Positions 1 through 9,944 are shown, counted from the stretch's first letter. The stretch is DNA of 64,000 bases from Algimonas arctica (GCF_014652695.1 NZ_BMZH01000011.1:46232-110231); one strand, 5' to 3'. Notes: generated by a model not told the origin, from the sequence alone. Program-made: numbers and translations.

Positions 1-29
1 ATTCCGGCGTGGCGGCAGCGCTCCGGCGG

Positions 30-431
30 ATGATTAAATATGACCTCAGATGCGAGCATGACCACGGCTTTGAAGGCTGGTTTGGATCGTCGGTTGATTA
101 TGATGATCAGGCGGCAGCGGGATTATTAGTCTGTCCCGAATGCGGGTCACAGCAGATTGAAAAAGCCATCATGGCCCCCGCTGTGCGGCGGTCGGATAAA
201 ACCGCGGCTATTGCTGCGGCTATTCGTACTGAGATTGCCAATAATTGCGATGATGTCGGCGATAGCTTTACCGAAGAAGCTCGCGCGATGTTCTATGGCG
301 ACGCGCCTTCACGCGGTATTTATGGTCAGGCGACGCCGCAACAGGCCAAAGACATGGCGGAAGAAGGTATCCCCGCGCTGCCCCTGCCGAACATCCTCGA
401 CCCGAAACGGGCGAAGGGTAAATTGAATTAA
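30..431 (+). CDS. DUF1178 family protein
   Basis: Protein of 133 residues. It opens with the family-typical MIKYDLRCEHDHGFEGWF, followed by a CPECGS pair of cysteines around residue 35 that resembles a small zinc ribbon. DUF1178 proteins are widespread in alphaproteobacteria and have no assigned function. I chose the ATG at 30 because the family begins at MIKYDL; an upstream in-frame start at 9 would add seven unsupported residues. The gene ends 17 nt before the convergent aldehyde dehydrogenase. The family assignment is from memory of the signature. Confidence 0.85.
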   Translation: MIKYDLRCEHDHGFEGWFGSSVDYDDQAAAGLLVCPECGSQQIEKAIMAPAVRRSDKTAAIAAAIRTEIANNCDDVGDSFTEEARAMFYGDAPSRGIYGQATPQQAKDMAEEGIPALPLPNILDPKRAKGKLN

Positions 432-448
432 GGCGGCGTCTCGGCGCT

Positions 449-1810
449 TTACGCCACGACGCAGGTCTTCACATTGCAAAATGTTAGCAAGCCTTCGCGC
501 GCCAATTCCCGGCCATAGCCGCTGCGCTTAATCCCCCCGAAGGGCAGGCGTGGGTCAGACGCCGTCATGGCGTTGACGAAGGTTGAGCCTGCCTCGATTT
601 CAGTAAAGGCTTGTTCCATCTCTGCGTCGTCCTGCGTGAAAATCGAAGACCCGAGGCCGAACGTGGAATCATTCGCGAGCACAATCGCATCATTCAGACT
701 GTCGACTTTGAACAACATGACGACGGGGCCGAACATTTCCTGGCTGTAGACGTCCATCTCGGACGTGACGTTTTCGATAATGCCGGGCTGGAACCAGCTG
801 CCGTCTTTATCGATGGCCTTGCCGCCAACCACGCGCCGCGCGCCTTGTGTGATAGCGGTTTCGACCTGTGAAGTCAGGTCCTTGACCGCATCGTCATTGA
901 CGAGCGGGCCGATGTCCGTGCCCTCTTTCATGGGATCGCCCACTGTGAGCGCCTCAAAGGCGGCCACGAGCCGATCCCGCACGTCGTCATAAATGTCAGC
1001 GTGAATGATGAACCGCTTGGCGGCGATACAACTTTGGCCATTATTTTTCGTGCGGCTATCAACGGCGACATTGATCGCGGCATCCAGATCGGCGCTTGGC
1101 ATAATGATGAACGCGTCAGACCCGCCAAGCTCTAGCAAGGTCGGTTTAATCTCTTGCCCGCAAATACTGGCTACCGAGGCGCCAGCGGGTTCGCTGCCCG
1201 TTAGGGTCGCGGCGACAATACGAGGATCACGCAAGATTCGCTCGACTTTGCTGCCGCCGATCAACAGGGTTTGGAAACAGTCGGCCGGAAAGCCCGCGCG
1301 GGTGAACAGGGCTTCCAAAGCGAGCGCGCATTGCGGCACGTTGGACGCGTGTTTTAACAGGCCTGTATTGCCTGCCATGAGCGCCGGAGCGGCAAAACGC
1401 ACGACCTGCCAGAACGGGTAATTCCACGGCATAACCGCCAGAACAGGGCCAAGCGGCAGCACGCGACGAAAGCTCTTGGTGCGTTCGGTCTTGACGGGTT
1501 CGTCGGCCATAATGTCCGCCGCGTTATCCGCATAATAGCGGCACGCGAGGGCGCATTTCTTGGCTTCGCCGACGGCCTGATCCAAGGGCTTACCCATCTC
1601 CATCGTCATGAGGCCCCCAAAGTGAGCGGCGTCTTCCTCAAGGAGGTCTGCGGCTTTGTGCATCCACGCTGCGCGCTGTGTGATCGTCGTCTCTTTCAAT
1701 TGCGCAAATGCTGCGGCTGATTTGGCGATGGCGAGATCGACCTCGGCATCTGTATGCGGCGTGAAGGATTTTTCGATTTTACCAGTGGCGGGGTTGGTCG
1801 AAGCAATCAT
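449..1810 (-). CDS. sad: NAD(P)-dependent succinate-semialdehyde dehydrogenase (Sad/YneI-like)
   Basis: Aldehyde dehydrogenase superfamily protein of 453 residues. Visible landmarks are MPWNYPFWQ (oxyanion Asn about 130), LELGGSD with the general base Glu about 227, and GQSCIAAKRF with the catalytic Cys about 261. The overall sequence, including the short N-terminus, resembles E. coli Sad (YneI) more than GabD. It probably oxidises succinate semialdehyde or a similar small aldehyde to the acid. The start at 1810 matches the usual N-terminus (MIASTNPATGK); longer starts add a non-homologous leader. Substrate is inferred from family resemblance only. Confidence 0.85.
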   Translation of the reverse strand: MIASTNPATGKIEKSFTPHTDAEVDLAIAKSAAAFAQLKETTITQRAAWMHKAADLLEEDAAHFGGLMTMEMGKPLDQAVGEAKKCALACRYYADNAADIMADEPVKTERTKSFRRVLPLGPVLAVMPWNYPFWQVVRFAAPALMAGNTGLLKHASNVPQCALALEALFTRAGFPADCFQTLLIGGSKVERILRDPRIVAATLTGSEPAGASVASICGQEIKPTLLELGGSDAFIIMPSADLDAAINVAVDSRTKNNGQSCIAAKRFIIHADIYDDVRDRLVAAFEALTVGDPMKEGTDIGPLVNDDAVKDLTSQVETAITQGARRVVGGKAIDKDGSWFQPGIIENVTSEMDVYSQEMFGPVVMLFKVDSLNDAIVLANDSTFGLGSSIFTQDDAEMEQAFTEIEAGSTFVNAMTASDPRLPFGGIKRSGYGRELAREGLLTFCNVKTCVVA

Positions 1811-1923
1811 AGTGAACTCGTATAAAAAATAATGAGGGGGCGGGCTCAGGCCATAAGCCGTGTGTCCGGACATGGCCACAAACAGTTTAAGACTGAATGA
1901 TTCCTACGTTTGAATATTTCCAA

Positions 1924-2562
1924 TTAAGGGGCGCGAAATAACACCGTCCACTCGCCATCTTCTGACCCCCAAAGGCGGATGCCGTCTAGATCATAGCCCG
2001 TTTCGGCCCGCCGCAATCTATTGCCGATGATCTCAGTGCGTGCGCCCATGCGTAATTCGCCCCGCTGTGTGGGCGAGACAATCACGCAACGGCTTGGGTC
2101 AACCTGTCCCGACCAGCCATGGGGCATTTCAACCCAAATCATGTCGCAACCTTCCCCGAGTTCAGGACGGAGTTGAGCGCGGGTGAGGGCGGATAGCTTG
2201 TTGCCCATGGCCTGATACGGGCTCGGCGAAATGATGGAATAGGAGGCCTGGATTACCCGACCATCCGGTTGGGAGCGCAAGGACAAGACGCGCTGTTGAC
2301 TGACCTTATCAAACGACGGGCCTTCATTGATTTGGGTGTAAATCCATTGCCCCGCGCCAAGCGGGTCGAGTTTGACTCGTGTCTCGCGGACGATGTCAGC
2401 CGCGATTTTTGCGCTTTTGGCTTGGTAGGTTCCGACCATACGCGTGGCCAGTTGTGCCGCGGGATCTGTGGGCGCAGTCGGGCTTTCAACCGGCGTTGTT
2501 GCGCAGCCGGCAAGAAAAAAGGCCACAATCGCCAAGTTGGAAAGGTTTGCGAAAGATTTCAT
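1924..2562 (-). CDS. CpcT/CpeT-like lipoprotein
   Basis: Protein of 212 residues with a lipoprotein signal (about 20 residues ending in the lipobox LAGC), so it is probably anchored in the outer or inner membrane facing the periplasm. The mature part has the CpcT/CpeT fold signature: LATRMVGTY near the start, QQRVLSL in the middle, then GCDMIWVE, a G-V-D/E-P segment and RLWGSEDG near the end. In cyanobacteria the family attaches bilins to phycobiliproteins. Here there are no phycobilisome genes and the protein is exported, so lyase activity is unlikely and its role is unknown. Confidence 0.75.
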   Translation of the reverse strand: MKSFANLSNLAIVAFFLAGCATTPVESPTAPTDPAAQLATRMVGTYQAKSAKIAADIVRETRVKLDPLGAGQWIYTQINEGPSFDKVSQQRVLSLRSQPDGRVIQASYSIISPSPYQAMGNKLSALTRAQLRPELGEGCDMIWVEMPHGWSGQVDPSRCVIVSPTQRGELRMGARTEIIGNRLRRAETGYDLDGIRLWGSEDGEWTVLFRAP

Positions 2563-2746
2563 AGTTACTCAACCCCCATACTCGGAACGCCTCGCGTTGA
2601 CCTCGGAGACATCCGACATCCGCCTTTCCGGGACGGATATATTCTTTGTTACGTTAACGATACTTTTTCATCCTCTTTAAACACCCGTGCGCGATAATGT
2701 GGTGTCAGGTTGAAAGGATCTGTCGTCTTAGAAAGGAGCTTGTAAG

Positions 2747-3070
2747 ATGGCTTCGCTACACACAATACCGATAACGCCGACGCCCGCCTCTGTTACACAA
2801 GCGCGTGCCGTCCGCACAGATGATCGTCAGATTCCTGTTGAACAGGCTGTCGATATGGCGCCAGAAACGCGCAAACTGCCGGACGCGCCGATCGATAAGG
2901 CTTTGTCCGACATTCGCCCCGTTATTGAACGTTTAGACGGTGCTAAGGACGTCGCTGAAACACTTGAAGTTGAAGTCCGCGATCAGGATGATCGCGCTAT
3001 GCAGGCGAATGATGCCTATCAAACGCTGCGCCAACCGGATGAAGAAAAGACATCGGTCGGAACGGCTTAG
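2747..3070 (+). CDS. Small hypothetical protein
   Basis: Protein of 107 residues that I do not recognise. It is hydrophilic, acidic, rich in Asp, Ala and Pro, and has no signal peptide, membrane segment or cysteine. The middle (about residues 35 to 90) looks helical. A strong Shine-Dalgarno sequence (AAAGGAG, centred about 10 nt upstream of the ATG) argues that it is a real, well-translated gene. It is transcribed divergently from the CpcT/CpeT-like lipoprotein, with 184 nt between them. The shape is like small FlaG-type or stress proteins, but nothing visible supports a specific function. Confidence 0.65.
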   Translation: MASLHTIPITPTPASVTQARAVRTDDRQIPVEQAVDMAPETRKLPDAPIDKALSDIRPVIERLDGAKDVAETLEVEVRDQDDRAMQANDAYQTLRQPDEEKTSVGTA

Positions 3071-3133
3071 TTCTTCAAACTCGCTTCGCGGCAAGCCAGC
3101 GGCGCATATTTTTGCGTCTAAACCACCCATTTT

Positions 3134-3430
3134 TTACATCATAAGTTCTAACGTGATGTCCGCATCCTCACCGACACACAGCCCTTGGGCTGTCCGTACG
3201 GCTTTTTTGATCGGCAGAACATAACCGCCGGTTTCTTTGCTCGGAAAGACGCTCGTCCGCCATTCGGAGGATCCAATTTTGACCTTTACCCGCACAGACC
3301 CAAACCCTCGTTTGGCTTCAGGCGCAAAGCTCTTGATGGCGGCTGATGGCTCTTCGGGTACGGTAATGAAATGCCACGTCGCGCCGTCTTTCCACAGCCA
3401 GAGCGGCGCGCTGAAGGAAAAATCGATCAT
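3134..3430 (-). CDS. DUF1905 domain protein
   Basis: Protein of 98 residues consisting of a single DUF1905 domain. Landmarks are an N-terminal F-S-A-P-L-W segment, a W-H-F-I-T-V-P strand, RGFGSVRVKVKIG in the middle, and GGYVLPIKKAVR towards the end. The domain is a small beta-barrel of unknown function. The gene lies 17 nt downstream of the ferredoxin reductase gene on the same strand and is probably co-transcribed with it. Confidence 0.85.
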   Translation of the reverse strand: MIDFSFSAPLWLWKDGATWHFITVPEEPSAAIKSFAPEAKRGFGSVRVKVKIGSSEWRTSVFPSKETGGYVLPIKKAVRTAQGLCVGEDADITLELMM

Positions 3431-3447
3431 ATTTTATAGCCCTATAC

Positions 3448-4671
3448 TCAGAGAATCGCGGCTTTTAAATCGGCATCCGATCCGGTGAGTTTGGTTTTAT
3501 CCAGCGTCCGACCTTTTGAGAGCACCATGCGGGCGGTCATAAAGTCACGCGGCGCGTTGACTGCGTCAACGGCAAGCAAGCGGTCCCCTTTAAAGTAATA
3601 GGCAGCAAAGTTACGCGACCCCTCGGGATCACCGCGTACGACAACATTGTCATAGCCGTCTGAGAGTCCCGCGATTTGAAGCTTTAGATCGAATTGATCA
3701 GACCAGAACCACGGCAGAGCATTATATGGCTTTGGCTTACCCATAATATGCGCGGCAACGACCTTGGCTTGCTCCGTCGCATTGGGGACGGATTCGAGCC
3801 GGACATGTCGCTCGTAAAGCGGATTGTAATGGTGGCTGACATCGCCGATGGCGTAAATATCCGAGTCCGATGTTTGGCAAAAACCATTGACCTCAATCCC
3901 GTCGCCGATCGCTAGTCCTGAGAATTCGGCCAAGTCTATGTTCGGGATGACCCCAATCCCAATCACAACCAGATGCGCCGCAAAGACACGGCCACAGGAC
4001 GTGTAAACGTTCAGGCCATCATACGCGCGTGTAATCTCGGCGGCCATACAGTCTTCAATGATCTCGACGCCTTCTTCCGTATGCACACGGCGATAAAAAT
4101 CGCTCATTTGCGCCGAAGTGACCCGTTGCAAGATACGCGGTTGCGCTTCGAGCAGCGTCACCTCCATGCCGCGTTTGCGGAGGCTAGCGGCCGTTTCCAG
4201 ACCGATATAACCGCCGCCGATAATGACAGCGCGCTGTCCCGGTTCAATCCGATCGCGGATCGCATCAACGTCTTTCGTGTCGCGTAGATAGAGGACGTGG
4301 GGCAGCTCAGCGCCCGGAATGCGCAAGTGGCGCACCCGTGCGCCCGTCGCCAACACTAAATGGGTGTAGGCAATATGTTCGCCTTGCGTGGTTTGAACGG
4401 TCTTGGCCGTTCGATCGATGGCGCCCGCGCGAACACCAAGCCTGAGGTCGATCTGCGCGGCCGCATAACTCTCTTCTGGGCGCAAAAGAATGTCCGCTTC
4501 ATCTCGTTCACCCGACAGGTAATCCTTGGACAAAGGCGGGCGGTGATAGGGCGGAACTGTCTCTTCGCCTAACAGGGTGATGTGTCCGTCATAGCCGGCT
4601 TGCCGCAAACTAACGGCGGCTTGTGCTCCGGCATGGGACGCGCCGATAATGAGGGTGTGGTTTTCGGACAT
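3448..4671 (-). CDS. FAD/NAD-dependent ferredoxin or rubredoxin reductase
   Basis: Protein of 407 residues from the putidaredoxin reductase/rubredoxin reductase (CamA/ThcD/AlkT) group. An FAD-binding dinucleotide fold opens the protein (IIGASHAGAQAA), a second Rossmann motif for NADH is at about residue 150 (IIGGGYIGLETA), and IYAIGDVSHH near residue 275 contacts the flavin. It passes electrons from NADH to a small iron-sulfur carrier. No ferredoxin, rubredoxin or P450 gene is adjacent, so the partner is unknown. AlkB, encoded about 18 kb away, needs such a reductase and is a possible, unproven client. Confidence 0.85.
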   Translation of the reverse strand: MSENHTLIIGASHAGAQAAVSLRQAGYDGHITLLGEETVPPYHRPPLSKDYLSGERDEADILLRPEESYAAAQIDLRLGVRAGAIDRTAKTVQTTQGEHIAYTHLVLATGARVRHLRIPGAELPHVLYLRDTKDVDAIRDRIEPGQRAVIIGGGYIGLETAASLRKRGMEVTLLEAQPRILQRVTSAQMSDFYRRVHTEEGVEIIEDCMAAEITRAYDGLNVYTSCGRVFAAHLVVIGIGVIPNIDLAEFSGLAIGDGIEVNGFCQTSDSDIYAIGDVSHHYNPLYERHVRLESVPNATEQAKVVAAHIMGKPKPYNALPWFWSDQFDLKLQIAGLSDGYDNVVVRGDPEGSRNFAAYYFKGDRLLAVDAVNAPRDFMTARMVLSKGRTLDKTKLTGSDADLKAAIL

Positions 4672-4775
4672 ATCCCGACTGTAGCAGGCGTTTGAGATGC
4701 AATCAAAGCACGACTGAGCTTGCCGAGGCTCTCTCTATGCGCGACACGCACGAACATTCAAATTATAGAGGTCTT

Positions 4776-7700
4776 ATGAACTCATACCGCGTCGCCATTC
4801 GCCAGCAAGCTTTCCAGACAACGGCTCGTTTACCGGACACGTCCCGGCTAACAGAGCCGGCGTTAAGGACTGCCATTCAGGACCGCGCCCGCACGCTCGT
4901 CCGTCATTTGCGTGAAGATAGCAAACCCGGCTTGATGGAATTGATGTTGGCTGAATATGGCCTCTCGACGGATGAGGGCGTGGCCTTGATGTGCCTCGCC
5001 GAAGCCTTGCTTCGGGTGCCGGATACCGAGACGATGGATGACCTGATTGAGGATAAAATCGCGCCGTCAAAATGGGGTCTTCATCTCGGCAAAAGCGCCA
5101 GCCCGCTTATCAATAGCTCGACCTGGGCTTTGATGATGACGGGACGGGTGCTGGATACGAAAACCCCCGTTCACAAAACACTGGGCGGCATGGTCAAGCG
5201 TCTTGGCGAACCCGTTATCCGTCGCGCCGTGCGCGAAGCGATGAAAATCATGGGGCGTCAATTTGTGTTGGGCGAAACCATCGCTGGGGCGCTCAAACGC
5301 TCCACTGGCAAATATCGCTATAGTTATGACATGCTCGGCGAAGCGGCGATGAGCACGCCTGACGCGCTGGAATATTACGGGGATTATGAAACCGCGATCC
5401 GCGCGCTCGCAGCGCGCTGTAATAGCCAAGACGTCGCGGATAACCCCGGTATATCCGTCAAACTATCCGCGCTTCATCCGCGTTATGATGAGTTTCAGCG
5501 GGATCGCGTGATGGCGGAATTACTGCCGCGCCTGACGACGCTCGCCAAAATGGCGGCCGACGCGCGAATGGGCTTTAATATTGACGCCGAAGAAAGCGAA
5601 CGGCTCGAGCTGAACCTCGATATTGTCGAGGCGTTAGCCCGCGACCCGGCGCTGGATGGCTGGGACGGGCTCGGTCTTGTGGTGCAAGCCTTTGGCACGC
5701 GCAGTCCGGCTGTGATTGACTGGGTCGCGGACCTCGCCAAGGACACAGGTCGCCGTCTTATGGTGCGTCTGGTGAAGGGCGCCTATTGGGATACAGAGAT
5801 TAAACGCGCGCAAGTGATGGGGCTGGACCGTTACCCGGTTTATGAGACTAAATCCGATACGGATCGGAATTATATCCTGTGCGCGGAAAAACTTCTCGCC
5901 AATCGCCCCTCGCTCTATCCACAATTTGCGACCCATAATGCGCATACAGTCGCGGCTGTTCTCGAGCTCGCGGGCGAGGATCAATCGGGTTACGAGTTCC
6001 AGCGCCTCCACGGCATGGGCGATGCGTTGCATGCCTATTTGCGCGAAAAGCTGGATCGCCCTGTGCGGATTTATGCGCCGGTCGGGGAGCATGAAGATCT
6101 GCTCGCCTATCTTGTGCGCCGCCTGTTGGAGAATGGGGCGAATAGTTCGTTCGTTTCCAAAGTGACTGACAAGGCCGTGAGTATTGACGAAATTATCGCT
6201 GATCCGTTTGAGGATATTCGCGACACGATGCTACCGCGCCCCAAAGACACGACAGAGCCGCACATAAATAGTTCGGGTTATGATTTGCGTGACCCGCTGA
6301 CGGCGCAAACGCTGCTCGCGGCGAGGGCGCGTTATCGCGAGACGGTCTGGACCTTTGGCGAAGGTGTCCCGATCACAAACCCGGCGAAACCAAACGATGT
6401 CGTTGGCTTTGTCAATTTTGCCACGAAAGCCGAAACCGACACGGCCATTGCCCGCGCGCAGCCGTGGGATGTGGGCGCTGCGACCCGTGCGTCTGTGCTC
6501 ACACGCGCGGCAGACGGCTTGGAAGTCGCCGCCCCTGAATTGCTTGCCTTGCTCGCACGGGAAGCGGGAAAGACCGCAGAAGACGCCATTGCTGAGTTGC
6601 GCGAAGCCGTGGACTTTTTGCGCTATTACGCGACCTTTGCGAGCGACGATGATGCCCCCCTCGGCACCGTTGCTGCGATCGCCCCGTGGAATTTCCCGCT
6701 GGCGATTTTTGTCGGCGAAGTGACCGGGCCACTCGCGGCGGGCAATGCCGTCATTGCGAAACCGGCGGAAAGCACGCCGCTCATCGCGATGCGGGCGACA
6801 CAAATTTTACATGATGCAGGGGTTCCTCGAACGGCGCTGCAAACCCTCCCGGGTGACGGCGCCGTCGTCGGCGCTGCGCTGAGCAGTGATCCGCGCATTG
6901 ACGGAGTCGTCTTTACAGGATCGACAGCCACCGCGATGGCGATCCACCGCAATGTGGCGCGTCATCTTGATCCAGCCGCGCCCTTGGTTGCGGAAACGGG
7001 CGGGATCAACGCCATGATCGTCGACAGCACGGCATTGCCCGAACAGGCCGTGCGCGATGTGCTGGCGTCAAGTTTTCAGAGTGCCGGTCAACGCTGCTCC
7101 GCGCTGCGGGTATTGTTTGTGCAATCCGATATCTACACGCCGTTCGTTCGGTTGTTGAAAGACGCGATGGCCGAACTGCGCTTGGGTGATCCGTGGGATC
7201 TGTCTACCGATGTTGGCCCCGTTATTGATGAACGTGCTCGGAAAGGCTTAGTCGATTATATTGCTGAGCATGATCCCCTGTTTCAATTGGGCGTGCCTGA
7301 AATAGGCCGGTTCGTCGCGCCGACATTGATCGAGGTCGATGGCTATGCCGATGTAAACCGCGAAGTCTTTGGTCCTGTTTTGCATGTCACGCGGTTCAAT
7401 GCGGTAGATATCCCGGACATTATAAACAGGATCAATCAGCGCGATTACTCGCTGACCTTTGGTTTGCACACGCGGATTGATGGGCGTGTCACTGAGACAA
7501 AGCGGGCCCTGCGCGTCGGCAATATTTATATCAACCGCAACCAAATCGGTGCGGTCGTTGGGGTGCAACCGTTTGGTGGCTCTGCCCTTTCAGGGACAGG
7601 TCCCAAGGCGGGGGGGTCCGATTATGTTGAACGCTTCACCCGACAGTCTGTGAAGCGGGATAATACGCCCGATACACCCATTGTTATGGCTCAGGACGAC

Positions 7701-8138
7701 TTGGGGCATGACCCCCAAGCTGCGATCGACGCCGCGCCGCCCGCGCGGATGGACCCGCTGTCGACAACTGAGCTTCCCGGTCCAACAGGGGAAAGCAACC
7801 GCTTGTCCGTCTATGCCAAGGGTAAAGTTTTGTGTCTGGGGCCGGGCACGGCTAACCGCGCCGCGCAAGCGGACTTAGCACAAAGCTACGGCAATAGCGC
7901 CGTTTTGCTGTCAATCGCGCCAGAGGATTTGCGTACGTTGGGCGGGTTTACGGCGGTTATTCATTGGGGGTCCGAGGCGGATCAACGTGCTTGCCGCGTG
8001 GCCTTAGCGGAGCGAGACGGCCCCATTTTGCCGTTGATTGTGTCTGATGATCCCTTGATGTTGGTGCGCGAGGAACATGTCTGTATCGACACCACCGCGT
8101 CTGGCGGGAACGCGCAATTGCTGGCAGCCGCGGAATAA
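4776..8138 (+). CDS. putA: Bifunctional proline dehydrogenase / L-glutamate-gamma-semialdehyde dehydrogenase
   Basis: Protein of 1120 residues that oxidises proline to glutamate in two steps. The N-terminal half is the FAD-dependent proline dehydrogenase barrel (YSYDMLGEAA, VRLVKGAYWD, FATHNAHT). The second half is the P5C dehydrogenase (APWNFP, VFTGST, SAGQRCSALR with catalytic Cys about 774). A C-terminal aldehyde-dehydrogenase-like domain ends in the conserved TTASGGN motif. There is no ribbon-helix-helix domain at the N-terminus, so this is a type B PutA and does not repress its own gene. I chose the ATG at 4776 because upstream residues do not resemble PutA. It diverges from the ferredoxin reductase gene across 104 nt. 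Confidence 0.97.
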   Translation: MNSYRVAIRQQAFQTTARLPDTSRLTEPALRTAIQDRARTLVRHLREDSKPGLMELMLAEYGLSTDEGVALMCLAEALLRVPDTETMDDLIEDKIAPSKWGLHLGKSASPLINSSTWALMMTGRVLDTKTPVHKTLGGMVKRLGEPVIRRAVREAMKIMGRQFVLGETIAGALKRSTGKYRYSYDMLGEAAMSTPDALEYYGDYETAIRALAARCNSQDVADNPGISVKLSALHPRYDEFQRDRVMAELLPRLTTLAKMAADARMGFNIDAEESERLELNLDIVEALARDPALDGWDGLGLVVQAFGTRSPAVIDWVADLAKDTGRRLMVRLVKGAYWDTEIKRAQVMGLDRYPVYETKSDTDRNYILCAEKLLANRPSLYPQFATHNAHTVAAVLELAGEDQSGYEFQRLHGMGDALHAYLREKLDRPVRIYAPVGEHEDLLAYLVRRLLENGANSSFVSKVTDKAVSIDEIIADPFEDIRDTMLPRPKDTTEPHINSSGYDLRDPLTAQTLLAARARYRETVWTFGEGVPITNPAKPNDVVGFVNFATKAETDTAIARAQPWDVGAATRASVLTRAADGLEVAAPELLALLAREAGKTAEDAIAELREAVDFLRYYATFASDDDAPLGTVAAIAPWNFPLAIFVGEVTGPLAAGNAVIAKPAESTPLIAMRATQILHDAGVPRTALQTLPGDGAVVGAALSSDPRIDGVVFTGSTATAMAIHRNVARHLDPAAPLVAETGGINAMIVDSTALPEQAVRDVLASSFQSAGQRCSALRVLFVQSDIYTPFVRLLKDAMAELRLGDPWDLSTDVGPVIDERARKGLVDYIAEHDPLFQLGVPEIGRFVAPTLIEVDGYADVNREVFGPVLHVTRFNAVDIPDIINRINQRDYSLTFGLHTRIDGRVTETKRALRVGNIYINRNQIGAVVGVQPFGGSALSGTGPKAGGSDYVERFTRQSVKRDNTPDTPIVMAQDDLGHDPQAAIDAAPPARMDPLSTTELPGPTGESNRLSVYAKGKVLCLGPGTANRAAQADLAQSYGNSAVLLSIAPEDLRTLGGFTAVIHWGSEADQRACRVALAERDGPILPLIVSDDPLMLVREEHVCIDTTASGGNAQLLAAAE

Positions 8139-8140
8139 GC

Positions 8141-8160
8141 ATGGCCGCGAAAGCGGCCAT
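8141..8160 (+). terminator. Stem-loop after putA
   Basis: A perfect 8-bp inverted repeat, ATGGCCGC and GCGGCCAT, separated by GAAA, starts 3 nt after the putA stop codon. It could stabilise the 3' end or terminate transcription, but no T-run follows it, so intrinsic termination is uncertain. Confidence 0.4.
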
Positions 8161-8272
8161 CAATGCATCTAATGGCGGTTATCGCCAAAAACGACTTGAT
8201 CGTCCGCCGTTGACGCTGGCACACGCAATTTAAGAATGGGCAAATAGCTCACGATCGCAGGGGAAAGTGTTG

Positions 8273-9943
8273 ATGACGGACCACAAAAAGCCTTGGTTGA
8301 AGCTGCATGAGGAACTGGGCGTTGTTGTGCCCGAGTTTGACGGCCTGCCGCTTGGCGCGCATATTGAACGTCATGCGATCGCCCGCCCGGATGCGCCCGC
8401 TTTTCGTTATTTTTCCCGCACGCTGAGCTATGCTGAGCTGAATGCCGAAGCCAATCGACTGGCGAACGCGTTACAGGCCAACGGCATTGGTGCAGGCGAT
8501 ACGGTCGGGTTTCACATGCCCAATGTGCCGCAATATGTGGTTGGCATAATTGCCGTGTCTAAATTGGGCGCGCGCGGGTCGGGCGTATCGCCCTTGCTGG
8601 CGCCACCAGAATTGGTTCACCAGATTGAGGATGCGGGAATTTCTGTCCTCATGACTCTGTCGGATTTCGCGCCCGCGATCGCCGCAATGGCGCGGACGCC
8701 CGAGGGACTTCGCCATATTATCAGTGTGGGCGCCGGGGATTTTCTTGGCGCGCCCGATATTACCTCTGTCGATCGTCCCGGGGTTCAGGCCCATACTTAT
8801 CAGACCTTGGTCGAGGGGCAGTCGGACGACTTTTCGCAAGTCGATATCCAGTCCGATAACACGTTCATGATCCAATATACGGGCGGCACAACGGGCAAGC
8901 CCAAGGGGGCCGAGATTAGTCATAAGACGTTGCTGCTTAATCCGATTCAAGTCGCGGCGATGGACCCGCCCAATCAGCTTTATGTAGAAAAATACGCCTC
9001 GGCGTTCCCCTTTTTCCATGTTGCGGGATTGTCGTTCATCGTTGGCGCGCTGACGTTTGGCGCGCAATCACTGTTGCTGCCCAATCCGCGCGATATTGAT
9101 CATTTCGTCGCGCAATTAAAAGCGGTGCCCCCGACGCGGCTCGGCGCGGTGCCCGCGCTATACGATATGTTGTTGGCGCACCCTGAATTTGCCGACGTTG
9201 ATTTTTCCGGACTGCAAACCGCGAAATCGGGCGCGGCGCCTCTGACGCGCACAACTTATGATGCACTGGCGGCCGTCATTGGCGCGGGTAAATTTGCCGA
9301 TGTGTTTGGCATGACCGAAACTGGACCGTGCTACATCAACCACCCTATTGCACACTATAAAATTGGCTCTGTCGGCATCCCAATGCCCGGGGCCGATGTG
9401 CGGATTATGGATGTTGAAACGGGGACAAAGGAAATGCCACTTGGCGAGGTCGGGGAAATTGTGACCTCTGGGCCACAGCTCATGACGGGCTATCTGGGTC
9501 TTCCCGACGAGTCCGCGCGTGCTTTGCGAGAGATCGATGGTGTGCGTCACATGTATAGTGGCGACGTCGGCTATATGGACGAAGACGGCTATATTTACCT
9601 CTGTGATCGGGCCAAGGATATGCTCGTGGTCGGCGGGTTCAAAGTCTTCTCGGTTGAGATTGAAGACAAGTTGAAAGCGTTGCCCGATGTGGCTGAGTCC
9701 GCCATTGTCGGCGCCCCCGATGCGAAACGGCCGGGGAATGATATCGTTCATCTTTTTGTCCAGCGCAGCGCCGTGAGCACAGGGTCGGATGCCGAAACTG
9801 AAGGTCGCCTCCGTGCGTGGATTCGCGCGAATATGGCCCCCTATAAAGTGCCCAAACACATCCACTTCCTCGATGAAATTCCGCTGACCCCGGTTGGTAA
9901 GATCGACAAGAAGAAGATGCGGGCCACAGTCACAGACGCATAA
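8273..9943 (+). CDS. AMP-dependent long-chain acyl-CoA ligase
   Basis: Adenylate-forming enzyme of 556 residues. Motifs in order: the phosphate-binding loop YTGGTTGKPKG near residue 202, FGMTETGP near 348, GDVGYMDEDGYI near 430 followed by DRAKDMLVVGGFKV, and the C-terminal PVGKIDKK with the catalytic lysine. It activates a carboxylic acid, most likely a fatty acid, to its CoA ester. I chose the ATG at 8273 because AGGGGA sits about 8 nt upstream; a GTG two codons earlier is the alternative. The stop is 1 nt before the start of the next gene, so the two are probably translationally coupled. Confidence 0.9.
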   Translation: MTDHKKPWLKLHEELGVVVPEFDGLPLGAHIERHAIARPDAPAFRYFSRTLSYAELNAEANRLANALQANGIGAGDTVGFHMPNVPQYVVGIIAVSKLGARGSGVSPLLAPPELVHQIEDAGISVLMTLSDFAPAIAAMARTPEGLRHIISVGAGDFLGAPDITSVDRPGVQAHTYQTLVEGQSDDFSQVDIQSDNTFMIQYTGGTTGKPKGAEISHKTLLLNPIQVAAMDPPNQLYVEKYASAFPFFHVAGLSFIVGALTFGAQSLLLPNPRDIDHFVAQLKAVPPTRLGAVPALYDMLLAHPEFADVDFSGLQTAKSGAAPLTRTTYDALAAVIGAGKFADVFGMTETGPCYINHPIAHYKIGSVGIPMPGADVRIMDVETGTKEMPLGEVGEIVTSGPQLMTGYLGLPDESARALREIDGVRHMYSGDVGYMDEDGYIYLCDRAKDMLVVGGFKVFSVEIEDKLKALPDVAESAIVGAPDAKRPGNDIVHLFVQRSAVSTGSDAETEGRLRAWIRANMAPYKVPKHIHFLDEIPLTPVGKIDKKKMRATVTDA

Positions 9944-9944
9944 A

